From NCBI RefSeq assembly GCF_010499255.1, contig NZ_JAAGRN010000003.1, positions 124,001-188,000 on the forward strand: DNA of 64,000 nt, written 5' to 3'. Shown here piece by piece: positions 25,105-34,439 of the stretch. A program made the position numbers and the translations under genes. How positions within the stretch are numbered: position 1 is the first letter of the stretch; the number at the start of each line of letters is the position of its first letter. The stretch comes from Sheuella amnicola (GTDB lineage: Bacteria; Pseudomonadota; Gammaproteobacteria; Burkholderiales; Burkholderiaceae_B). The notes beneath the pieces are model-generated. The model saw nothing but the letters and a program-made list of their open reading frames with translations, made no database searches and was not told the origin of the DNA.

Positions 25105-26409
25105 TTATCTGACGATCTGCGTCATGGGTTGATCGACAGGATTCTGATTTCCGTTGCTTTGATAGGCATGTGCAAGCCGCCCTGTCGCAGCCAAAATACG
25201 CGCGTACGCGATACGCTCATCGAACACCGCATTTACCGCATTGCTACTATAGGTATACAAATCATTTTGCACGTTCAAAAGATCGAGTAAGGACCGTCTA
25301 CCAATCTGAAATTGACTTTCATACCCGTGGACAAGTGATTCTGCGGTTTTCGATTGGCGATTACCCAACTGCGCCCTGCTTTGGGCGCTCTTCCATTCAG
25401 ACCAGGCTGACAACAACTTTTCGCGCAGAGTCAATTGCACATCCTGCAGATCGTATTCAGCTGCGCGCAATTGCGCCAATGCCGTATCCGTCGCAGCGAC
25501 TGCCATTCCTCCCGTGAATATCGGAATCTGAACATTAAGCTGGGCAACGTAATCGCCTTGCCCCGATCCCTGATACACCTGCTTTCCATACGTTACGTTG
25601 ACGGTTGGAGAATGCTGCGAGCGAGCGTTTACAACACCCGCGCGAGCAGCCTCGATTTGAGACTTCTGATAGGCTATTTTGGGATGTGTGTCATTGATAT
25701 CCGTTAATGCCTGCTCGGCTGAAGCCGGAACCCGCGTCACCTTAAAATCCAAACCTTCCGGAGCTTGCGGCAAACGTCCCATCAGCATCCGGGTAAGTCG
25801 CTGTGTAGCTATCATCAGCTCCGCTTCGCGCTGCTGAAGTGATAGACTAGCATTTTCGAACCTGACCTCGGCTTGATCTAGATCTATGCGTCGACCTTGA
25901 TCGATCAGCGTCATTTCATAAATCGATTCCCGAATACGCCTGTGCTCATCGGTATTTTTTCTAGCTAATCGAACAAGCTCCAGGGATCGCGCCCAATTCT
26001 GATAACCCTCGGTAGCCAACAAGGCGACGTCATCGCGGGTGATGCGCTGCTGATGCTTACCTGCATCGGCAAGCGAGCGCGAACGCTCGACATCGGATTC
26101 AATCCTCCATCCAGACCATACATTTAAACTGACCGTGGGAGACTGAATCCAATTATTGGGGACATTGCCCGCGTTGTATGTACTTTGCGTCCCCGACCAC
26201 GCAACTTGTGGCCAATGGGCGCTTTGTGCGCGGCCAATGTCGGACTCAGCCGCATTTTGTCGAGCCTGTGCCGCCAGTATTGTTGGATATTGCGATAAAG
26301 CGATCAATACGCTTTGCTGCAAATTCTGGGCAAAGGCCATTGAGGCAAATGTTACGCCCAACAACCCCGCCAGAATCTTTAAGGTCACCTCGAAGACTAG
26401 CCTACCCAT
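25105..26409 (-). CDS. TolC-family outer membrane channel of the type I system (LapE-like)
   Basis: A 434-residue outer membrane efflux protein. A signal peptide (ending SMAFAQ, about residue 27) is followed by two repeats of long helices and strands (for example ALSQYPTILAAQARQNAAESDIG near the start and ELRAAEYDLQ-type coiled segments later). It would give the outer membrane exit duct for the ABC/HlyD pair. The first ATG overlaps the DUF4214 stop by 13 bases; a GTG at 26388 is an alternative start that would shorten the signal sequence. Its position inside the operon, rather than a shared TolC elsewhere, indicates a dedicated system. Confidence 0.92.
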   Translation of the reverse strand: MGRLVFEVTLKILAGLLGVTFASMAFAQNLQQSVLIALSQYPTILAAQARQNAAESDIGRAQSAHWPQVAWSGTQSTYNAGNVPNNWIQSPTVSLNVWSGWRIESDVERSRSLADAGKHQQRITRDDVALLATEGYQNWARSLELVRLARKNTDEHRRIRESIYEMTLIDQGRRIDLDQAEVRFENASLSLQQREAELMIATQRLTRMLMGRLPQAPEGLDFKVTRVPASAEQALTDINDTHPKIAYQKSQIEAARAGVVNARSQHSPTVNVTYGKQVYQGSGQGDYVAQLNVQIPIFTGGMAVAATDTALAQLRAAEYDLQDVQLTLREKLLSAWSEWKSAQSRAQLGNRQSKTAESLVHGYESQFQIGRRSLLDLLNVQNDLYTYSSNAVNAVFDERIAYARILAATGRLAHAYQSNGNQNPVDQPMTQIVR

Positions 26410-26945
26410 GCCTGATAGTCAGTTCCATTCACTAATGCGGCTGCCTGCATTTGATTTTCCGCTGATTCCGAAAAACCAACCAGGACGAACTCTCGCGTCT
26501 GACCTGATTCTAGATGACCAACCCAGTTTGCGTATCCGGCATCGTCCGCGTCCCGATCCAGTACATTGTGATATAGCTGGTTGACGTACTCGCCGTTATC
26601 CAGCGCGCCGTACTTCTGCTGAAACTCGACGCTATTCACAAAACCGCTTGCAACATCATCAAGCTCGACACCGCTTCGAATTACCGACATCCAGTTCGCT
26701 AATCCGGATGAGTCTGGCGTTCTGTCCAGGGCAGCCATGTACAGGCGAAATGCCTGTCCATCCGCGTCATCATCAATGTGATACACAACTGGGGGAGATG
26801 TGGGCGTTGGAGCCTGCACGACATAGTAGTGCGACTCGTATCGGTCGTCGTTATCATGAACCTCGTAACGATCGTCGTCACGTTCGTAGCGATCGTCATC
26901 ACGCTCGTAGCGGTCGTCATCGTATTCGTTTTCGTATCTGCTCAT
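26397..26945 (-). CDS. Small DUF4214 protein with acidic DDRYER repeats, candidate secreted cargo
   Basis: A 182-residue protein. ATG 26945 has a strong AAAGGAG ribosome site seven bases upstream; an earlier in-frame start would lack one. Residues 9-37 are tandem acidic/tyrosine repeats of the type DDDRYER, then a Pro/Thr-rich hinge (about 43-52). The C-terminal 120 residues form a DUF4214-like unit (LYMAALDRTPDSSGLANWM and LYHNVLDRDADDAGYANWVG), a fold often found in surface and RTX-type exported proteins. There is no Sec signal peptide. As the first gene of a dedicated type I secretion operon, it is a good candidate for the exported substrate. No RTX nonapeptides are present, so it may instead be an accessory protein. 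Confidence 0.8.
   Translation of the reverse strand: MSRYENEYDDDRYERDDDRYERDDDRYEVHDNDDRYESHYYVVQAPTPTSPPVVYHIDDDADGQAFRLYMAALDRTPDSSGLANWMSVIRSGVELDDVASGFVNSVEFQQKYGALDNGEYVNQLYHNVLDRDADDAGYANWVGHLESGQTREFVLVGFSESAENQMQAAALVNGTDYQAWVG
26835..26921 (-). repeat. 21-base tandem repeats encoding DDDRYER units
   Basis: Codons 9-37 of the DUF4214 gene consist of three head-to-tail 21-base units (GAT GAC GAY CGC TAC GAR CGT type) followed by an interrupted fourth. The copies differ mainly at third codon positions, so the protein repeat appears to be under selection. Such arrays can change copy number by slippage. Confidence 0.75.
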
Positions 26946-26961
26946 GTTCAACTCCTTTGAG

Positions 26962-26982
26962 AAATTACCATTCTGGTAATTT
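26962..26982. repeat. Perfect 9-base inverted repeat in the leader of the secretion operon
   Basis: AAATTACCA and TGGTAATTT flank TTC. The repeat ends 17 bases before the DUF4214 start and sits between the response-regulator-box-like site and the ribosome site. It could bind a dimeric regulator or fold as a short leader hairpin. It has no T-run of a terminator. Confidence 0.5.
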
Positions 26983-26994
26983 TGCACTTTGATT

Positions 26995-27011
26995 CTTAGG
27001 ACAATCTTAAG
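26995..27011 (-). promoter_or_regulatory. PmrA/QseB-type direct repeat before the secretion operon
   Basis: CTTAGG, five bases, CTTAAG gives two hexamers at an 11-base period, the layout used by OmpR-class regulators of the PmrA/QseB group (CTTAAG-N5-CTTAAG). It is about 50 bases before the DUF4214 start, where an activator site would be expected. The QseB-like gene is two genes away. Confidence 0.5.
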
Positions 27012-27027
27012 AATCCCCGGTTCGTAA

Positions 27028-28440
27028 TCATTTTTTCCAGATTAATTCGGCTCTCAGGCCTGCCTGGGGCAAATTGGACAAGAAAAGCCTCGCGCCATGA
27101 ATATTGGCAATTCTTTCAACGATCGCCAAGCCTAAACCACTACCCTCGGCGATCACATCCTTGCCTCGCTTGAATCTCTGACTGATGGTCGGCAGCTCTT
27201 CGGTGCCGATTCCAGGTCCCTGATCCAGAACAAAAAGACCTAACTCAGTCTCATCGCTTCGGCAACCCAGTGTTAGCGTGGTATGGGATGGCGAGTATCT
27301 GGACGCGTTTCCTATCAAATTGGACAGCGCTACCATCAGCAAATCATGATGTCCTCGTATGGTCAGCTCGGCAGTTGGCAAAATCAACTGGATTTTTTGA
27401 TTTTTCTCTCTGGTGTTAATTGTTTCGACATCCTGCACTTCCAGCAACAAGGTGCGGATATCGATTATCTCCATGGTGTTTTTTAAATCAGCATTGTCGG
27501 GATCAAGTCTCGCCAGTCTCAACATCTGCTCCACGAGACGCTCGGACCTTCCAATGCCCTTAAGGACCTGCTCGATAAAACGAGCACGCTCTTGCGGATC
27601 AGTGGCTGCCTGCGCAAGTTGCGCATACAGCTTGACCCCCGCCAAAGGAGTGCGCAATTCATGCGCCGCATTGGACGTGAATCGGCGCTCGTTCTGAATA
27701 CTCAAGCGGACCCGATCCAGCATCAAATTAAATGCCTGAATAATCGGCACCAACTCTTCAGGCACACCGGACAATAGAACCGGATCCAATTCATCCATCG
27801 AGCGGTTTGTCAGGTTGTGGGCGATAGCATCCAGCGGCCTTAAGGATCGGCGTGTTGCCCACACAACCAGCAACAGCAAGAAAGGGAAAGCGAAGAATAG
27901 CGGCAAAGTGGCTCGCCCAGCCACATCCAGACCGATCTGGTCGCGTGTCGTGACCGGATGGGCAACCTGAATCATGTACTGGTCATTTCGTACGCTCTTA
28001 GTGTAAACACGCCATACTTGATCATTGAAGGTCTGAAGTTGATAGCCCGTGGTCATGATTCGCTCCATACCTCGGGCATTTGATGATCGAAGCTTGAGCA
28101 CGCCATTGATCGTCCAGATCTGAAATGCAAGCTCTTGTTCATAAGGCAGGCGACCTGCAGGATCCAGATTTTCGATCAATGCCGGATAAGTAGAGTCTAA
28201 TGTGGCATCACGCCTTGGATACCAGGCATCAGGGTGCAAGTTCTCTTCATGACTAATCTGACCATCCAAGAGTCGAGCCGACAAAGCGAGCTGACCATCC
28301 ATCAACTCCTCGGCTTCGTGCAGGCCTTTATCGTAAGCGAACCAGGCCACCAACCCCCAAACCAACAATAGACTGATCGAAATAGTCAGAACTAGTCTAT
28401 TGCGCAACGAGGGGGTATTGTCCGAAAGGACTGACATCAA
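27028..28440 (-). CDS. Sensor histidine kinase (QseC/TctE-like)
   Basis: A 470-residue inner-membrane kinase. Two membrane helices (about residues 14-36 and 178-196) flank a periplasmic domain of about 140 residues. A HAMP-like linker and the dimerisation helix follow, with His260 in NAAHELRTPLAG. The catalytic domain shows the N-box (LSNLIGNASRYSP), DQGPGIG and GSGLGLAIVERI. It overlaps the response regulator gene by four bases. The pair resembles QseBC/PmrAB/TctDE systems. The signal is unknown; nearby targets suggest control of the adjacent secretion operon. Confidence 0.92.
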   Translation of the reverse strand: MMSVLSDNTPSLRNRLVLTISISLLLVWGLVAWFAYDKGLHEAEELMDGQLALSARLLDGQISHEENLHPDAWYPRRDATLDSTYPALIENLDPAGRLPYEQELAFQIWTINGVLKLRSSNARGMERIMTTGYQLQTFNDQVWRVYTKSVRNDQYMIQVAHPVTTRDQIGLDVAGRATLPLFFAFPFLLLLVVWATRRSLRPLDAIAHNLTNRSMDELDPVLLSGVPEELVPIIQAFNLMLDRVRLSIQNERRFTSNAAHELRTPLAGVKLYAQLAQAATDPQERARFIEQVLKGIGRSERLVEQMLRLARLDPDNADLKNTMEIIDIRTLLLEVQDVETINTREKNQKIQLILPTAELTIRGHHDLLMVALSNLIGNASRYSPSHTTLTLGCRSDETELGLFVLDQGPGIGTEELPTISQRFKRGKDVIAEGSGLGLAIVERIANIHGARLFLSNLPQAGLRAELIWKK

Positions 28441-29096
28441 ACATCTCCCATGACATATCCCATGCCACGCACTGTTTTGATCAAATCAGCTCCAAGTTTT
28501 TTGCGCAAATGATGGATATGCACCTCGACAGCATTGCTTTCCACTTCTTCACCCCACCCGTACAAACTTTGTTCTAAATCCGCCCTCGATCGAATATGAC
28601 TCGGGTGGCTAATCAAGTCATGGACTAATGCGTATTCCTTTGAGGACAATGTAACGGGCTGTCCATTCAGCGTGACACGCCTGGCCGCCGGATCAAGTGA
28701 AAGTCCCCTGTAGCTCAACACTCTCACCCCAGAACCTGAGGTGCGTCGCAATAGCGCTCTCAAGCGCGCCTGTAATTCACTCAGATCGAAGGGTTTAGTT
28801 AAATAATCATCCGCTCCTGCATCCAGTCCCATAACTTTATCTTCCCGACTGTCCCGAGCGGTCAACACTAAAACCGGCAAATTGTTGCCGCGCTGACGCA
28901 ATTGCCTAAGGACCTCGCCGCCATCCAGCTTTGGCATGCTCCAGTCCAGTATGCACGCCGCATACTCTTCAGTCCCCAGCGCAAGCAACGCTTGCTTGCC
29001 GTCGCGTACCCAGTCCACGGCATAGCCCGACATCTTCAAGGCTGCCTGAATCCCCTCGCCCAGCATCAAGTCATCTTCGGCCAGAAGTAAACGCAT
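28437..29096 (-). CDS. OmpR-family response regulator (QseB/TctD-like)
   Basis: A 219-residue regulator. The receiver domain has acidic residues E7, D8 and D9, phosphoacceptor Asp51 (CILDWSMPKLDGG) and Lys101 (YLTKPFDLSELQ). The C-terminal winged helix (about residues 125-219) includes LSSKEYALVHDLISHPSHIRSRADLEQ and NAVEVHIHHLRKKLGADLIKTVRGMGY. It is the first gene of the regulator-kinase pair. A hexamer repeat of the same type as that before the secretion operon is about 50 bases upstream, in line with autoregulation. Confidence 0.94.
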   Translation of the reverse strand: MRLLLAEDDLMLGEGIQAALKMSGYAVDWVRDGKQALLALGTEEYAACILDWSMPKLDGGEVLRQLRQRGNNLPVLVLTARDSREDKVMGLDAGADDYLTKPFDLSELQARLRALLRRTSGSGVRVLSYRGLSLDPAARRVTLNGQPVTLSSKEYALVHDLISHPSHIRSRADLEQSLYGWGEEVESNAVEVHIHHLRKKLGADLIKTVRGMGYVMGDV

Positions 29097-29145
29097 CAGG
29101 AATTTCCCAAATCAACGATCAACGCCAAATTTTAGGTTTTGAATC

Positions 29146-29162
29146 CTTAACGAATTCTGAAC
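29146..29162 (-). promoter_or_regulatory. PmrA/QseB-type direct repeat before the response regulator gene
   Basis: CTTAAC, five bases, CTGAAC forms two similar hexamers at an 11-base period, 50 bases before the start of the QseB-like gene. The layout equals that of the 26995-27011 site, so it is a candidate autoregulatory box. The sequence match between the two sites is partial. Confidence 0.45.
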
Positions 29163-29227
29163 AAAATCACTTCCTAAGAAAGAAAAGAACTTTTTTCAAT
29201 AAAACAAAGTTTTAATTAGTTTTCTAT

Positions 29228-31276
29228 TTATTCGTTCAATTTAATCAACTTAGGTGGCGTCTTAACGAAAGGCTTTACTCCAAGAGCCTCATTAATCTGG
29301 TTCGGATAAATTAGCTTGCCGCGCGTAATGACCACAGAAACCTTGCGGATGTCTTCGATATTTCGAGTGGGATCACCATCAATCAAGATCAGATCCGCAA
29401 GCTTTCCGCGCGATATGCTGCCGCGGTCATTCAACGTATTCGAATATTTTGCACCGTTCCATGTCGCTACCTGTATCGCTTGCGCAGGGGTCATGCCCGC
29501 TTTCACGTATAGCTCCAGTTCACTATGCAAGGTAAAGCCCGCCAATCCATCCGTACCTGCAACGATAGGCACACCCGCACGATAAAGTTTACCGACGAAT
29601 TCGATCATCTTCTTGTATGAGGCCTCATATCGCTTTGCTGTCTGTTCGTCCGGAATCTTCATGGTGGCGGTTTTAAAACTGCGAACGATATCTGGCGGCA
29701 TATTGGGGGCGATACTCTTGTAAGGCTCCGCCACTTCACCATCGCGATGCTTCAGGAAATCGAATGTGGCCAGCGTAGGATCGACCACAGTGTTGCGCTG
29801 TTTCAGGCGCTCGATGAATTCAAGTATTTCGGGTGTATTGAAATCCATCGCAGCGACTTTTTCTGCCGGGAGATAAAACCTTTCCAATGTTCGAGTATCG
29901 GTTTTGTCGGTCGCCAGAAAATTCAACAACAATTGATTCACATGATGCAATTCGTCGAATCCTTGATTCAACACATCGTCGGCACGAACAAAAGCCGGCA
30001 CATGCCCACTGATTTTGAGTCCGCGCTTATGCGCATAAGAGACCGTATCGGCAAGCAGTTCAGGGGGAAAGGAGTTATAAACTTTTAACTGATAGTACCC
30101 GCGCAACGTGTACCAGTCGATCGCATGTTTAATATCGTTGATGTCCGTGACCGTAAATCCATCGTGCGAAGCATACGGACTATCACCATCGACAAAGCCG
30201 GCCGGAATCAAACGAGGGGCGAGCAATTTACCCTCCAGCGTATCATCGATCATTTTCTGCAATTCGGCATTGGCGTTGCCCAGATCCCTTACTGATGTCA
30301 CCCCTGCAGTCAAATGATAAGAAGCGGACCACCTGTTGATATGCGCATGCATATCGTAAAGTCCCGGCAACATCACGCGCCCGGCCGCATTGATTTCATT
30401 ATCAACGGGAGTCAGGTTCTGTCCGGCAGGATATACCCCGGTAATTCTTCCACGCAAAACGTACACATCGGATAAAGAACCTAGTGTTGCCGATTCGGAA
30501 TTAAACACCCTGGCGTTTCTGATCACTGTCAGTCCTGTCATGGGATGTTGCAGCTCTTTCGCCCTGACCGCCAGGATCTTGGCCGTCTCTTCTATCTGCG
30601 TATTTTTAAGTTCAAGTAAATTTGATTGCCATCCATCTTTAATAACCGCAAAATTTCCGGGCAGAATCACAGCAAACAAATGACTGTCCGCACCAGTCGT
30701 CGCCCAAAAGAACTGCGGGCTCAACCCAATGCCGGTATGCATCACCAATTGCACAACCTGACTCTGATCCTCGTGCGTCACCACTTGCTCGGCCAAACGA
30801 TGCTGCACCAAAGTACCTTCGGGCAAAAGTGGCAAGGAAGATGGACGAGAATTCGATAGCGCACTGATCATCAGCGAGTTGACTTGCCATGAGGAGTCGA
30901 GCGGCAGGTAAAACCCTTTACCACGCAGACGTTTGGACCCTTTCTCGGATTTGGAGGACCATTCCGCAACATTGCCTTTGCGGATAAAGCGCTCATCGAC
31001 CATGCCCCCCATCTCGGAGGTGCCTTTAACATGGTATTCGAGCATTGTCTGATCCGGTGCCATTTTGATCGTTTCATCAAGCGTCGGACCACGTCCATTT
31101 TCTTTAAAATCGAAATGAACTTTAAAAATATCCTGACCTACACGCTCTACGGTTTGCTCTCCGGCAAGTGTGCCGTTTTCAAGCAAGATCGTATAACGCG
31201 TCGTTTTTGCGGGGTCGGCATTGGCACTAGCCAACAAGCCTAGCGTCAACGCCAGTGAAATCAGAAAATTAAGCAT
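29228..31276 (-). CDS. Exported amidohydrolase (metal-dependent imidazolonepropionase/prolidase-like)
   Basis: A 682-residue protein with a signal peptide (ending ASANADP, about residue 21). An N-terminal domain of about 240 residues is rich in beta strands and not recognised. The amidohydrolase barrel begins near residue 275 with LPGLYDMHAHINRW (the paired metal His) and continues with GVTSVRDLGN, KISGHVPAF and ELHHVNQ. The final metal Asp is in VAGTDGLAGF, and the domain ends with the typical GKLADLILIDGDPTRNIEDI. It should hydrolyse an amide or peptide-like bond in the periplasm. The substrate is unknown. It follows ligA after nine bases. Confidence 0.85.
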   Translation of the reverse strand: MLNFLISLALTLGLLASANADPAKTTRYTILLENGTLAGEQTVERVGQDIFKVHFDFKENGRGPTLDETIKMAPDQTMLEYHVKGTSEMGGMVDERFIRKGNVAEWSSKSEKGSKRLRGKGFYLPLDSSWQVNSLMISALSNSRPSSLPLLPEGTLVQHRLAEQVVTHEDQSQVVQLVMHTGIGLSPQFFWATTGADSHLFAVILPGNFAVIKDGWQSNLLELKNTQIEETAKILAVRAKELQHPMTGLTVIRNARVFNSESATLGSLSDVYVLRGRITGVYPAGQNLTPVDNEINAAGRVMLPGLYDMHAHINRWSASYHLTAGVTSVRDLGNANAELQKMIDDTLEGKLLAPRLIPAGFVDGDSPYASHDGFTVTDINDIKHAIDWYTLRGYYQLKVYNSFPPELLADTVSYAHKRGLKISGHVPAFVRADDVLNQGFDELHHVNQLLLNFLATDKTDTRTLERFYLPAEKVAAMDFNTPEILEFIERLKQRNTVVDPTLATFDFLKHRDGEVAEPYKSIAPNMPPDIVRSFKTATMKIPDEQTAKRYEASYKKMIEFVGKLYRAGVPIVAGTDGLAGFTLHSELELYVKAGMTPAQAIQVATWNGAKYSNTLNDRGSISRGKLADLILIDGDPTRNIEDIRKVSVVITRGKLIYPNQINEALGVKPFVKTPPKLIKLNE

Positions 31277-31285
31277 GTTGAAAAT

Positions 31286-33352
<2,067 letters not shown>

Positions 33353-34429
33353 TCAGGAGAATACGCGGCGCGCACGCGGACTAGAAGCCGCCAAGCCCGC
33401 TGTCTCTAGTTGCGAATAAAGCGTTTGAAGACGCTCGTCTATTTGCGCTTCCGATCCGGGCTGTAATGGACGATCCTGATCGTCTACAAGTTCGGCCCCG
33501 ACTCGTTGCGCCAACTCGAGCCCTACTTCGACCATTCGGCTAAACGCACGCGGATCAGGCGGGCTGCAAGGCACATCAAGCAACAAGCTTAGGCGATCGA
33601 CTGTTGCCATGCCAGCATCGAACGACTCTAAATCTGCGCGAGACAATGTGAAACAAACCATTCCATGATCGCCCAGCCAGGCCATTGCGCCATTTGCCGG
33701 GACAAATCCCATGTTTCGCGCTGCGCTCATCACATCCGCTACAGGCCTCGAAGAACCGAGCAAAAGGGTTAGCCCGACTTGCCTATCCAAGCCTGCGCAT
33801 AAGTCATCAAGTTTGGAGGCCGCTTCGAGCACTGACTGTTGATCAGGCCCATCTATCGTGCATTCGAGTTGATCTGCAAGACTTTGCGCTCTATTCCAAA
33901 TCTGGGACCACTCGATTGCAGTCAGGAATCCTGTTCTGTTGGCAAGCAGCACAGCCAACTGGACCGAGACATAATTGAACCCTGGCCTGATTTGCGTACT
34001 GACATGTCCTTCCGAGTCCTGTGCAAAAATCCTCACAGGTTTGCGCCCGGCTGTTCGCATCGGAGCCAGCATCGGCAGCAAGTCTTCTCCCGCGATTGGA
34101 CCTTGAAACGTGATTTCGATCACCACCTCTATCGTCGGATCAGACTCTTCCTGATAGGACACTGCTTCGGCGTGGGGTTGCTCAATGGAATCGGTAGAAA
34201 CAGAATCGAAAATATGCGGCTGGCCTATGCCCGGCTCAACTCTGGTTGCAGAAGATGCCGTGGATCCATCGGCCAACAACGGATCGTGTTCAATGATCGG
34301 CATATGCGCCTGCATCCGTCGACGCGCCCTGTAATCCTGCCACCAGTTAAACAACAACAGCAGCACGATGAGTGCCAAACCGACAATGATCAAATATCCC
34401 TGCAAGCTCATATTAAAGCTCATGTTCAT
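33353..34429 (-). CDS. zipA: ZipA-like cell division protein
   Basis: A 358-residue protein from ATG 34429, chosen because it follows the smc stop at 34440; an upstream start at 34477 would overlap smc. One N-terminal membrane helix (about residues 11-27) is followed by a basic patch, an acidic/Ser/Thr linker and a C-terminal ZipA-type domain (YVSVQLAVLLANRTGFLTAIEW, LTLLLGSSRPVADVM and MVCFTLSRADLESFDAG). It should tether FtsZ to the membrane. The position between smc and ligA is the usual one for the betaproteobacterial protein. Similarity to Escherichia coli ZipA is distant, so the FtsZ role is inferred. Confidence 0.82.
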   Translation of the reverse strand: MNMSFNMSLQGYLIIVGLALIVLLLLFNWWQDYRARRRMQAHMPIIEHDPLLADGSTASSATRVEPGIGQPHIFDSVSTDSIEQPHAEAVSYQEESDPTIEVVIEITFQGPIAGEDLLPMLAPMRTAGRKPVRIFAQDSEGHVSTQIRPGFNYVSVQLAVLLANRTGFLTAIEWSQIWNRAQSLADQLECTIDGPDQQSVLEAASKLDDLCAGLDRQVGLTLLLGSSRPVADVMSAARNMGFVPANGAMAWLGDHGMVCFTLSRADLESFDAGMATVDRLSLLLDVPCSPPDPRAFSRMVEVGLELAQRVGAELVDDQDRPLQPGSEAQIDERLQTLYSQLETAGLAASSPRARRVFS

Positions 34430-34439
34430 CTTCGCACGC

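Noticed and set aside
26835-26921. Tandem repeats as a possible CRISPR array
   Set aside because: Units are 21 bases without spacers and code for protein repeats in frame.
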